From Prosthecobacter sp. (lineage in GTDB: Bacteria > Verrucomicrobiota > Verrucomicrobiia > Verrucomicrobiales > Verrucomicrobiaceae): a stretch of 34,305 nucleotides of DNA. Positions 13,745 through 21,585 of this stretch are shown piece after piece. Below the pieces are notes generated by a model. The model had not been told where the DNA came from. It was given only the letters and a program-made list of their open reading frames with translations, and did not search any database. How positions within the stretch are numbered: the first letter of the stretch is position 1; the number at the start of each line of letters is the position of its first letter. The translations under genes and the position numbers were made by a program. The DNA lies in the NCBI RefSeq assembly GCF_020439865.1, contig NZ_JAGRPF010000216.1, positions 1 through 34,305 of the forward strand, read 5' to 3'.

Positions 13745-14527
13745 TTAGCGAAAGACGCGCAACACGTTGCCAAACGACCCGATTCCCACACCGACATGGA
13801 TGCCATGGCCGACGTTCCAGTTCCCGATGATGCTGGAGCCGTACCTTGGCGCGTAGCCTCCTCCATAGTAATAGCCGCCATACGGGTAGCCACCGTATGA
13901 ATAGCCGCTGTAATACGGGTAGCCGTATCCATATCCCGAATAGTAGCCGCCCGCGGGATAAGAGCCTCCACCGTAGCGATAGGGATAGTTGCTCCAGCGC
14001 GAAAAACTGCCGTTCCGATAAGAACTGCCCCCGACTGCCGGGCCCGTGATCGGAGTGCCAACCCAAGAGGGTGTCTGGGTGCTCGCCACTGTCAGTTTCT
14101 CTCCCGGCAGCGCGACCGACATCGGTGGTGTGGCTGCAGTTTGAGTGGTCGCGATTTGTCGTGCGGCGGCGAGGTAGCTGGCCTCCGCCATTTGCGCTTC
14201 CATCAGTCTTTCCTGCATCGCCGCTTCCTGTTGTTTCTGGCGTTCTTTCTCCGCTTTGCGGAGGGCCGCCTGTTCCTTTTGATAAGCGGCCTCAGCCTTC
14301 GGATCGTAGCGGAGTTCACGCCGCAGGCCGTCAGGCAGGTCTTTGAAGGCGATTTTCGCCGCCCCGTTTCGGTGGGTGAAGCTCACGCCGTCGGGATAGA
14401 CGTGCATCACTTTGCATTCGTAGAACGACTTTCCGTCACGGGTGGTGATGGTGTCGTAGCTTTTCGGAGCGGCCACGGCTGGAATCACGCTCAACAGCAG
14501 GGCGATGAACAAAGCGGATCGTTTCAT
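13745..14527 (-). CDS. Secreted protein with Tyr/Gly-repeat C-terminus
   Basis: About 260 residues from the ATG at 14527, chosen because a clear GGAGGT ribosome site lies five bases upstream (14538-14533) and a signal peptide follows (MKRSALFIALLLSVIPAVAA). The mature N-terminus has the domain shared with the downstream gene: TITTRDGKSFYECKV, YPDGVSFTHRNGAAKIAF and LRYDPKAEAAYQKEQ. A Lys/Glu/Gln-rich coiled-coil helix (about residues 90-125) comes next, then a Tyr/Gly tail from about residue 180 with repeated YGGG, YSGYGYGYPYYSGYSYGG-type units. Such tails are common in surface or adhesive proteins, but the function is unknown. The unusually clear Shine-Dalgarno site suggests strong expression. 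Confidence 0.86.
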   Translation of the reverse strand: MKRSALFIALLLSVIPAVAAPKSYDTITTRDGKSFYECKVMHVYPDGVSFTHRNGAAKIAFKDLPDGLRRELRYDPKAEAAYQKEQAALRKAEKERQKQQEAAMQERLMEAQMAEASYLAAARQIATTQTAATPPMSVALPGEKLTVASTQTPSWVGTPITGPAVGGSSYRNGSFSRWSNYPYRYGGGSYPAGGYYSGYGYGYPYYSGYSYGGYPYGGYYYGGGYAPRYGSSIIGNWNVGHGIHVGVGIGSFGNVLRVFR

Positions 14528-14532
14528 GAGAG

Positions 14533-14538
14533 ACCTCC
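14533..14538 (-). promoter_or_regulatory. Ribosome binding site GGAGGT
   Basis: On the minus strand GGAGGT lies five bases before the ATG at 14527. It decides the start of the Tyr/Gly-rich secreted protein, excluding the in-frame upstream ATG at 14602. It stands out because most genes in this window lack a recognisable Shine-Dalgarno sequence. Confidence 0.8.
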
Positions 14539-14629
14539 AAGGGGTGATGTTCGATATAGACAACGAAGGCGGGGCCAACGTTGCATCGCAGGAAATGTCC
14601 AAAACTCAAAAAACGTCCCGAACGAGGCC

Positions 14630-15352
14630 TCAGGCCATCGGGCAGCTTAGCCAGAACGTCGTCGTGTTGTTCTCAGAGGCCACGCCGATCTGGATGTTCA
14701 TTTGATGACTGAGCATCGCGGCGATCGTCAGGCCGAGGCCGAGGTGATTGCTGTTCTTCGAGCCATGGAACGGACGAAAAATCTCCTGCATCTTTTCTGG
14801 AGCGATCTGTGAGCCCGTGTTGCTCACCAGAATGTCCACGCGGCGCTGTTCGGCCGGTGTGATCGACCCAGGACCGCAGATCTTCAGCGCACAGCGTCCG
14901 GCACCCTTCGATGCGGCTTCCGCGGCGTTTTTCAGCAACTCCGTGAGGATGTCTTTGAACTTGGTCGGATCCACGATGACCGGCGGCAGGTTTGGCTGCA
15001 CGTCGGCTTCCAGTTGCACGCTTTCCTTTTGGAAGGGCTCCATCACGGCGCCTTCGATTACGGGGAGGTATTCGTTGAGACTCAGCGATTGCAGGCTGAT
15101 CTTCGCGCAGCCCCCGGCGGAGCGGATGCGCTCGCTCAAATTCGTCACGCCCACGGATGCCTCGCGGATGTGCTGCATGTTTTCGCTCACACTCGGATCG
15201 AGGTCGTCCGTCATCAAAATCAGACTGCTGAAGCCCTGGATCACCGCCAGCAGGTTGTTCAGCTTGTGAGTCAGTCCGCGCAGCAGTTCCTGGTGGAAGC
15301 CTTCGCTGTGTTCTTGGCCGAGATTGAGTGACGTGGGGAAATAAAACTGCAT
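14630..15352 (-). CDS. Short cytosolic sensor histidine kinase (HisKA-HATPase only)
   Basis: The ATG at 15352 gives 240 residues (MQFYFPTSLNLGQEH...). There is no transmembrane or PAS domain. The kinase core starts almost at once: phospho-acceptor H29 in LLRGLTHKLNNLLAVIQGF, an N box LTELLKNAAEAA, a G1-like segment ILVSNTGSQIAPEKMQEIFRPF in which the usual Asp of DxGxG is Asn, and a G2 box HLGLGLTIAAMLSH. The HKLNNLL form is typical of NtrB-like or hybrid-kinase-derived proteins. Translation upstream of 15352 looks non-coding and overlaps the divergent ABC gene. No response regulator is adjacent, so it is an orphan. Whether the Asn substitution reduces ATP binding is uncertain, since similar variants exist in active kinases. 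Confidence 0.88.
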   Translation of the reverse strand: MQFYFPTSLNLGQEHSEGFHQELLRGLTHKLNNLLAVIQGFSSLILMTDDLDPSVSENMQHIREASVGVTNLSERIRSAGGCAKISLQSLSLNEYLPVIEGAVMEPFQKESVQLEADVQPNLPPVIVDPTKFKDILTELLKNAAEAASKGAGRCALKICGPGSITPAEQRRVDILVSNTGSQIAPEKMQEIFRPFHGSKNSNHLGLGLTIAAMLSHQMNIQIGVASENNTTTFWLSCPMA

Positions 15353-15378
15353 GGCAAGGGGGACGTGGACAGGCCGGA

Positions 15379-15407
15379 GTAATGCAGTCGGGCGGCGGCG
15401 GTGTAAA
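15379..15407 (-). promoter_or_regulatory. Candidate promoter for the histidine kinase gene
   Basis: On the minus strand TTTACA (15407-15402) and CATTAC (15384-15379) are separated by 17 bases, ending about 27 bases before the kinase ATG. The -35 matches five of six consensus bases and the -10 only three of six. The 133-base divergent space (15353-15485) must also hold the promoter of the ABC-panC operon, for which I found no convincing match. Confidence 0.3.
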
Positions 15408-15485
15408 CGCGAATTTGGCGACTTCTTCCGTGCGACGCGACGAAAAACTGGTATCGGCACCAGCATCTCGCCACTGTCGCTCGCC

Positions 15486-16379
15486 ATGGCTCTCCTCGAA
15501 GTAAAACATCTCACCAAGCGCTGGCCCACCGGGCGTCTGGCGCTTGATGACGTGAGCTTTGAAGTTCGCGAGGGAGAAATCCTTGGCCTCCTTGGCCACA
15601 ATGGCGCGGGCAAGAGCACCATCATGGGCGTCACGCTCGGCATGGTGCGGCCGGATGCGGGTGAAGTGCGCATCGGCGGACGCAGCGTGCAGAAAAACCG
15701 TGATTCGGCGCTTCAGCAGATTGGTGCGATCTACGAGGCTGCGGTGTTTTACGAATATCTCAGCGGATGGCAAAACCTGCGCGTGCTCTGCTCGCTCTCC
15801 GGCTGGTGGGACGAGGCGGAGGTGAAACGCGTCGTCCAGATGGTCAATCTCAACCGGGCCATTCAGCAGAAAACCGCCACCTACAGCCATGGCATGCGTC
15901 AGCGTCTCGCGCTTGCCCAGGCGATGCTGCCGCAGCCAAAAATTTTGCTCCTCGACGAGCCGACCGACGGTCTCGACCCCGAAGGCATCCGCGAATTCCG
16001 CGAACTTATCCTGCATCTGCGCAAGCATCACGGCATGACGATCATGCTCAACTCCCATCTCCTCGGTGAAGTCGAGCAGATGTGCGACCGTTGTGTCATC
16101 CTGAAGGACGGCAAAAAAGTTTTCGAAGGCTCTGTCCCCTCGCAGGAAAAGTCCCGTCGCATCTATCAGCTCGACACCAGCGATATAGGCCTTGCGCGAG
16201 AGGTGCTCGACCGCTGTGGTGCCACGATGGACAAGCACGGCATCGTCGAAGTGCCGCTCAACATGGAGCCGCATGAACTCGTCGCCGCGCTGGTGAACGG
16301 CAAGGTGCAGGTCAACACCTGGCAGCCGCACCGGCGCACGCTGGAGGAACTTTACATGGGACTCTCCTCGAAATCATGA
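15486..16379 (+). CDS. ABC transporter ATP-binding protein
   Basis: A 297-residue ATPase starting MALLEVKHLTKRWPTGRLALDD. Walker A is GHNGAGKST, the Q-loop region is QIGAIYEAAVFYEYLSG, the signature is YSHGMRQRLALAQAM (SHGMR, the form common in ABC-2 exporters of the DRA/Nod/copper-accessory type), Walker B is ILLLDEPTDGLDPEG, and the switch His is in LNSHLLGE. A roughly 80-residue C-terminal extension follows the nucleotide-binding domain, as in ABC-2 exporters. The ATG at 15486 is preferred since the sequence upstream has no family similarity. Its stop overlaps the permease start by four bases (ATGA), so they form one transporter. The substrate cannot be read from the sequence. Confidence 0.93.
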   Translation: MALLEVKHLTKRWPTGRLALDDVSFEVREGEILGLLGHNGAGKSTIMGVTLGMVRPDAGEVRIGGRSVQKNRDSALQQIGAIYEAAVFYEYLSGWQNLRVLCSLSGWWDEAEVKRVVQMVNLNRAIQQKTATYSHGMRQRLALAQAMLPQPKILLLDEPTDGLDPEGIREFRELILHLRKHHGMTIMLNSHLLGEVEQMCDRCVILKDGKKVFEGSVPSQEKSRRIYQLDTSDIGLAREVLDRCGATMDKHGIVEVPLNMEPHELVAALVNGKVQVNTWQPHRRTLEELYMGLSSKS

Positions 16380-17221
16380 CGCTCTTCTTCCAGCAGTGGT
16401 ATGGCGAGCTGTTGAAGCTCTTCGCACGTCGGCGCACCTACATCGGCTTCGGTGCGTTTGTGGCATTGGAGATGATCATCCTGCTGCTCATCAAACGATT
16501 CGGCATGGGACCTATTCAAAGGGCCATCGCCGGCTCCGGGCAGAGCTTCGAGTACTATTTTTCTGCGCTCACCGTGGCGAGCACGGTCATGGGCTTCTCC
16601 GTCTTCTTGCTTGGGGCTTTGTTTCTGAGCCTCGTCGCCGGTGATATCGTCGCCAAGGAAGGCGAGGACGGCCACATGCGGCTTTTGCTCGCGCGGCCCG
16701 TCAGTCGTTTTCGTCTGCTGCTGCTCAAATACCTCACCTGCACCGGCTACGCGTTCTTTTTGATCCAGTTTCTCGCCTGGACGTCCTTTCTGCTCGGCCT
16801 CGTGTTGCGCGGCTGGGGCGGTGGTTATTTTGCCATTGTGCCAGAGGTGTCTGTTGTGGCGTTTTATGACTGGGGGCCGGGTCTGGAGCGCTACGCCCTG
16901 AGTTCGCTCTATCTCGGTCTCAGCATGACCACAATCAGCAGCATCGCCTTTTTTCTCTCCTGCTTCCGCATCAAGCCGGCGGCAGCCACCATCGGTGCGC
17001 TCACTTACATCCTGGTGGACTTCATCATGCGCAACAGCGGCTTCATGGAGAGCTACCAGCACTTGCTCGTCACCAAGCACATGGCCTGCTGGGGCCGCAT
17101 CCTCGCTGAAAACATCGACTGGCCGCTCATCTGGCGTGGCTACGCGGCCATCTTTGCGGTAAACATCACGCTTTTCACCCTGGGCTACGCCGTTTTCGAA
17201 TCCAGAGATCTAAAATCATGA
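16376..17221 (+). CDS. ABC-2 type transporter permease
   Basis: A 281-residue membrane protein with about six hydrophobic segments (near residues 21-40, 63-92, 117-145, 175-200, 205-223 and 250-272). The layout matches ABC-2 permeases: cytoplasmic N-terminus, an amphipathic start (MTLFFQQWYGELLKLFARRRTY), and the conserved VAGDIVAKEGEDGHMRLLLARPVSRFRLLLLKY loop after the second segment, which interacts with the ATPase. It overlaps the ATPase by four bases and panC by four bases, giving a tightly coupled three-gene operon. Family members export varied substrates, or serve gliding, copper-site assembly or stress roles; nothing here fixes one. Confidence 0.9.
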   Translation: MTLFFQQWYGELLKLFARRRTYIGFGAFVALEMIILLLIKRFGMGPIQRAIAGSGQSFEYYFSALTVASTVMGFSVFLLGALFLSLVAGDIVAKEGEDGHMRLLLARPVSRFRLLLLKYLTCTGYAFFLIQFLAWTSFLLGLVLRGWGGGYFAIVPEVSVVAFYDWGPGLERYALSSLYLGLSMTTISSIAFFLSCFRIKPAAATIGALTYILVDFIMRNSGFMESYQHLLVTKHMACWGRILAENIDWPLIWRGYAAIFAVNITLFTLGYAVFESRDLKS

Positions 17222-18066
17222 ACGTCATCAACAACATCCGCCAGCTCCGTTCCTGGAGCTCCATCAACAAAGGTACGCGCTGTGTCTTTGTCCCGACCAT
17301 GGGTGCATTGCACGACGGGCACGCCACTCTCATCCGCGCTGCACGTGAGATCGCCGGCCAGAACGGCAATGTCGCCGTCAGCATCTTCGTCAATCCGCTC
17401 CAGTTCGGACCCGGCGAGGATTTTGGAAAGTATCCGCGCACGCTCGTTGAGGACCTTGCACTCGCACGCGACAACGGTGCGGACATGATCTTCGCCCCCA
17501 AGGCGGAGGAGCTCTTTCCGGCGGACCGTAGCATTGTCCTTCGCGAGACCAGCCTCTCTCAGTTTCTCTGCGGCGCCAGCCGCCCCGGTCATTTCGATGG
17601 CGTCTGCACCGTCGTCACGAAGCTCTTCAATCTCGTTCAGTGCGACGACGCCGTCTTCGGCAAAAAGGACTACCAGCAGTTCGCCATCATCCGCCGCCTC
17701 GTGCGCGACCTCGACTTTAATGTCGTGCTTCATGGCATCGAGACCGTGCGTGAAGCGGACGGTCTTGCCATGAGCAGCCGCAACCGCTACCTCAACGACG
17801 AAGAACGTGCTCAGGCCCCGGCCATCCGCGCGGCGCTGGTCGCTGCACGCGATGCGTGGAAAAATGGCGAACGCGATCCTGCGGTGCTGCCCGCACTCAT
17901 CACCAGGCATCTTCAGGAGCACGCCCCGCTCGGCCGCATCGACTACGTTTCCGCCGTCGATGCCAACTCCCTGCAAGCCGTCTCCGCCACCACGGAGCTT
18001 GTGGTCATTGCGGCCGCCGTCTTCTTCGGGACCACGCGTCTCATTGACAACATCGAGCTGAAGTAG
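17218..18066 (+). CDS. panC: Pantothenate synthetase (pantoate-beta-alanine ligase)
   Basis: A 282-residue enzyme that condenses pantoate with beta-alanine using ATP, the last step of pantothenate (vitamin B5) synthesis on the way to coenzyme A. Motifs: VPTMGALHDGHATLI (HIGH equivalent), SIFVNPLQFGPGEDFGKYPR, SRPGHFDGVCTVVTKLFNLVQCDDAVFGKKDYQQ, and the KMSKS-like AMSSRNRYL. Length and all substrate-binding elements are normal. It is the third gene of an operon with an ABC exporter-type ATPase and permease and overlaps the permease stop by four bases. panB and panD are not in the window. The coupling to a transporter is unusual and may simply reflect operon packing. Confidence 0.97.
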   Translation: MNVINNIRQLRSWSSINKGTRCVFVPTMGALHDGHATLIRAAREIAGQNGNVAVSIFVNPLQFGPGEDFGKYPRTLVEDLALARDNGADMIFAPKAEELFPADRSIVLRETSLSQFLCGASRPGHFDGVCTVVTKLFNLVQCDDAVFGKKDYQQFAIIRRLVRDLDFNVVLHGIETVREADGLAMSSRNRYLNDEERAQAPAIRAALVAARDAWKNGERDPAVLPALITRHLQEHAPLGRIDYVSAVDANSLQAVSATTELVVIAAAVFFGTTRLIDNIELK

Positions 18067-18104
18067 CAGAACGAATTCATTCGCTCGTCGATTCTGCGTG
18101 CCCA

Positions 18105-18434
18105 ATGTCCGAACTCCTCTCCAACCACTCCGCCGAAGGCTATGACCTTGAGGTCGTGCGCCGTGTCTGGAGCCTCGCGCAGACAATTCCTGGCAATGAT
18201 CCCGAAGTGTGGCGCAAGGACGAGTTCGGCGCCTGGATCCATCGTGCCGATTATCGCAACCGTCATTCCGACTTTGGCTGGGAGATCGCCGACTACGGCT
18301 TCAGCCGCCGGGGCATGGGCCTCGCCTCCCTGCGCCCCATGCAGTGGCAGAACTACCTCGATTTCATGGTCGCCGCGCGCAACCAGGCCGTTGTGACCGC
18401 AGACGGCCTGCGCAACGCCCGCCGTCTGCTCTGA
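18105..18434 (+). CDS. Small HNH-like protein, probably without nuclease residues
   Basis: A 109-residue soluble protein. The centre reads VWRKDEFGAWIHRADYRNRHSDFGWEIADYGFS and then LASLRPMQWQNYLDF. This parallels a group of small HNH proteins whose core is 'WRxDxxGAxIxxxxYGxxxSxFGWEIDHIxPxSxGG...NLxPLxWxNN'. By that alignment, made from memory, the catalytic Asp-His pair of WEIDHI is Ala-Asp here, the GG loop is shortened and the final Asn-Asn is Asn-Tyr, so metal-dependent cleavage looks lost while the fold may remain. It could act as a binding protein or be a decaying gene. It lies 38 bases after panC and 50 before the cytochrome gene. The reading frame is intact with neighbour-like codon use. 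Confidence 0.75.
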   Translation: MSELLSNHSAEGYDLEVVRRVWSLAQTIPGNDPEVWRKDEFGAWIHRADYRNRHSDFGWEIADYGFSRRGMGLASLRPMQWQNYLDFMVAARNQAVVTADGLRNARRLL

Positions 18435-18484
18435 TCGGGGCCTCTCGAAAGTCCATCGTGTGCGCAGTCGTTGTTACCCCACAC

Positions 18485-21400
18485 ATGATTCGCTCCGTTT
18501 TCATCTCGATCCTCGCAGCCGCCTCCGTGCATGCTGCGGGCACCGACTTTGCCAGGGACGTCTTTCCCGTCCTTCAGCGCGCCTGTTTCGAGTGTCATGG
18601 CGCCGAAAAGCACAAGGGTGACCTTCGTCTCGACTCCGCCTCGCCGAAGCATGTCGAAATTGGCAGCGACCTGCTTCGCCGTATCGCTCTGCCCAAGGAA
18701 GACAAGGAGGCCATGCCTAGGCGGGGCGACCGTCTCACCGCCGTTGAAATTGGTCATCTCCGCGACTGGATCACCGCAGGCGCCAAGTGGCCCGACAAGC
18801 TCGAAACGCTCAGGCACTGGAGCTACATTCCACCCCGGCGCCCTGCGTTGCCCGATGTTCAAAACAAGGCGTGGCTGAAAAACGAGATCGACTCTTTCGT
18901 CACTGCGAAGCTGGAAGACGCGAAGCTCTCTCCATCGCCAGAAGCGAGTCCTGAAATCCTCATCCGTCGTCTGTCGCTCGATTTGACCGGCCTTCCTCCG
19001 ACGCCCGCCGAGGTGGACCAGTTCGTCAACGAGTGCCGTTCGGGTTCGTCATTCGTCATTCGGAATTCGTCCTTGGAGAAGCTCGTGGACCGCCTTCTTG
19101 CTTCCCGTGACTTCGGTGTTCGCTGGGCCCGTCCGTGGCTCGATCTCGCGCGCTACGCCGACTCGCATGGCTTCCAGCGCGACGACCTGCGTGACATCTG
19201 GGCCTACCGCGACTGGGTCGTGAACGCGCTCAACGCGAACATGCCGTTCAATCAGTTCACGCTCGAACAAATCGCCGGCGATCTGCTGCCCAACGCCACG
19301 CCGGATCAAATCATCGCCACCGGTTTTCATCGCTGCACACCCACCAACGTCGAAGCCGGCACCGAACCCGAAGAGAGCCGCATCAATCAGGTCATCGACC
19401 GCGTCAACACCACCGGCGCCGTCTGGCTCGGCACCACGCTCGAGTGTGCCCAGTGCCACAATCACAAGTACGATCCCTTCAGCCAGCGCGACTACTACTC
19501 GCTGCTGGCCTACTACAACAACACCGAGATGGAGGCCGACCGCACCAAGGCCACCGTCCCGGGCTCCATCCAGTTCAAAGGCAGCCCCTACAAGATCGAC
19601 GACTCTGGTCGTGAAGCCGAGCGTCGCCAGCTCGCGGCACAGATGAAGACGCTCGATGCTCAGATCACCGCACGGCAGCGGCAGATCGCCGTTGCTGGTG
19701 ATAAAAGTGGAAACCCGGCTGCTGCAGGATCGCCTCAAATCGATTCGGCCAATCGTGTCCAGCCGCTCAGTCCTTCCGCTTTCATCACGGAGAGCGACGC
19801 CGAATCGGAACTGCAGTCCGACGGCAGCGTGCTTCTAACAGGTCCAGTTCCCGAAAAAGACACCTACACGTTCGAAACCGATCTTAGCGCCGGTGAATTG
19901 AGCGGCCTCATGCTGGAAGCCCTCACCCATGCCTCCATTCCTGGCGACGGCCCCGGCCGCGGCGGTGAGAATCGTCCGAACTTCGTGCTCCACACCTTCG
20001 ACTGCACGCTCACCACGCCCGACGGCAAAAAGCAGCCGCTGTCCTTCAAGTCCGCGTATGCCGATTACTCGCAGGGCGGTTACGTCGTCACCAGCCTCAT
20101 CGGCAAAGGAGAGAAGAAAGGCTGGGCCATCGGCCGTCGCTTTGGCGAACCCCATTGGGCTGCGTTTGAACTAGCCAAACCGATCCCGATTCCTGCTGGT
20201 TCGAAGCTCAGCATCCGCATGGAGCAGAATTTCGGCAACGGCCTCGTCATGGGCTGTCTGCGCATCTCTCGCATCACCGGTGATGTCGCCTCCTGTCTGC
20301 CCGAGGTCGTGGAACCCGAACCCGTCGCCAAACAACGGGGCAAAAGCAAGGTGGCACCCGCCGCGAAGCCGCGGGACAAGCAGCTCGCCCAGCTCGAAAA
20401 GCAGAAGACTGCGCTGCAGAAGCAGATCACCGCTCTCGCCGCACCCACCACCGAGGTGATGCGTGAACTCCCGCAGCCGCGCATGAGCACCATTTTCAAA
20501 CGCGGTGTTTACACCGATCCGGCCGACCCCGTCACGCCGACCGTGCCTGCTGTCTTCAATTCCAAACTCGCCGGTCCTCCGAATCGCATCACGCTCGCCA
20601 AGTGGCTGGCGAGTCGTGACAACCCGCTCGTCGCACGTGTCACCGTGAACCGCTGGTGGGCAGAGTTTTTTGGCCATGGCATCGTCGGCACGCTCGAAGA
20701 TTTTGGCATCAAAGGCGCGCCGCCCAGCCATCCCGAGCTGCTCGACTGGCTCGCCGTCGAGTTCATGGACAGCGGCTGGGACATGAGGCACCTGCTCAAG
20801 AAGATTGTCATGAGCGCAGCCTACCGACAGAGCTCGCATTCAACGGATGCCGTGGCTCAGCAGACCGATCCGCAGAACACACTCCTCTGGCATGGCCCGC
20901 GTTTCCGACTCGACGCCGAACTCATTCGTGACAACGCGCTCGCCATTGCCGGACTGCTCAATCTGGAGCAGGGGGGGACTCCCATTCGTCCGCCGCAGCC
21001 AGACGGCCTTTGGCAGAAAGTCGGCGGCCAGCAGTACAACTACGTGGTCAGTCCTGGTGCGGAGAAATATCGCCGTGGTCTCTACGTCGTGCTGAAGCGC
21101 GGTTCGCCCTATCCGAGCTTCATGAACTTCGACGCCAGCGCTCGCATGGCCTGCGTGGTGCGCCGTTCGCGCAGCAACACGCCGCTTCAGGCGCTCACGC
21201 TGCTCAACGATCCCGTCTATGTCGAAGCCGCCAAGGCCTTTGCGCGTCGCATCGTTGTCGAATCACCCAGCCAGGACCTCGATTCTCGTCTGCAGCACGC
21301 CTATCGCATCGCTCTGGCACGTGCGCCGCAGCCGGAAGAACTGCGAGTCCTCAAATCATTGTGGGAAACCCAGTTCGAAGCCGCCAAGGGGGATGCGAAG

Positions 21401-21523
21401 GGCACCCAGGAACTCAGCAACGGTTTCGAACTTCCGAAGAATCTTCCGGCCGCCGACTTCGCCGCCTGGTATGCCGTGGCGAGCGCGATTCTCAATCTTG
21501 ACGAGTGCATCACGAAAGGCTGA
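18485..21523 (+). CDS. PSCyt1-DUF1549-DUF1553 cytochrome-type secreted protein
   Basis: About 1012 residues from the ATG at 18485, which begins a signal peptide (MIRSVFISILAAASVHAAG). A PSCyt1 heme domain follows with C34-F-E-C37-H38. DUF1549 (about 135-350) contains RRLSLDLTGLPPTPAEV, FGVRWARPWLDLARYADSHG and a second CxxCH, C321-A-Q-C324-H325, in the conserved ECAQCHNHKYDPF. Residues about 430-605 form a beta-rich insert, then a short Lys-rich coiled coil and DUF1553 (about 690-960) with RRSRSNTPLQALTLLNDP. Such proteins are abundant in Planctomycetes and Verrucomicrobia, are exported, and are often next to sulfatases or DUF1501 genes. None is adjacent here. A short repeat-like segment is inserted at 19045-19070. 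Confidence 0.93.
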   Translation: MIRSVFISILAAASVHAAGTDFARDVFPVLQRACFECHGAEKHKGDLRLDSASPKHVEIGSDLLRRIALPKEDKEAMPRRGDRLTAVEIGHLRDWITAGAKWPDKLETLRHWSYIPPRRPALPDVQNKAWLKNEIDSFVTAKLEDAKLSPSPEASPEILIRRLSLDLTGLPPTPAEVDQFVNECRSGSSFVIRNSSLEKLVDRLLASRDFGVRWARPWLDLARYADSHGFQRDDLRDIWAYRDWVVNALNANMPFNQFTLEQIAGDLLPNATPDQIIATGFHRCTPTNVEAGTEPEESRINQVIDRVNTTGAVWLGTTLECAQCHNHKYDPFSQRDYYSLLAYYNNTEMEADRTKATVPGSIQFKGSPYKIDDSGREAERRQLAAQMKTLDAQITARQRQIAVAGDKSGNPAAAGSPQIDSANRVQPLSPSAFITESDAESELQSDGSVLLTGPVPEKDTYTFETDLSAGELSGLMLEALTHASIPGDGPGRGGENRPNFVLHTFDCTLTTPDGKKQPLSFKSAYADYSQGGYVVTSLIGKGEKKGWAIGRRFGEPHWAAFELAKPIPIPAGSKLSIRMEQNFGNGLVMGCLRISRITGDVASCLPEVVEPEPVAKQRGKSKVAPAAKPRDKQLAQLEKQKTALQKQITALAAPTTEVMRELPQPRMSTIFKRGVYTDPADPVTPTVPAVFNSKLAGPPNRITLAKWLASRDNPLVARVTVNRWWAEFFGHGIVGTLEDFGIKGAPPSHPELLDWLAVEFMDSGWDMRHLLKKIVMSAAYRQSSHSTDAVAQQTDPQNTLLWHGPRFRLDAELIRDNALAIAGLLNLEQGGTPIRPPQPDGLWQKVGGQQYNYVVSPGAEKYRRGLYVVLKRGSPYPSFMNFDASARMACVVRRSRSNTPLQALTLLNDPVYVEAAKAFARRIVVESPSQDLDSRLQHAYRIALARAPQPEELRVLKSLWETQFEAAKGDAKGTQELSNGFELPKNLPAADFAAWYAVASAILNLDECITKG
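19045..19070. repeat. Short TTCGTCA repeat with GAATTC palindrome inside the cytochrome gene
   Basis: Two direct copies of TTCGTCA (19045-19051 and 19052-19058) are followed by TTCGGAATTCGT, giving an imperfectly symmetric element. In frame it encodes roughly SSFVIRNSS, at a variable-looking junction just before the LEKLVDRLLAS helix of DUF1549. The A/T-rich, repetitive character differs from the flanking GC-rich codons and suggests a small dispersed element captured in frame. Confidence 0.5.
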
Positions 21524-21585
21524 CACGGCATTCGCCAAGAATAGGCTGGTGATGGCGTTCTTTGTGCGGCTAATTTACTGCTGCC

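Noticed and set aside
14673..16331. A 552-residue minus-strand frame across the kinase-ABC divergent region
   Set aside because: It overlaps the well-supported ABC ATPase and the histidine kinase in a different frame. Both of those carry full motif sets; this one has none.
18067..18104. CAGAA/TTCTG inverted repeat after panC
   Set aside because: A five-base stem with a long loop and no T-run is not convincing as a terminator.
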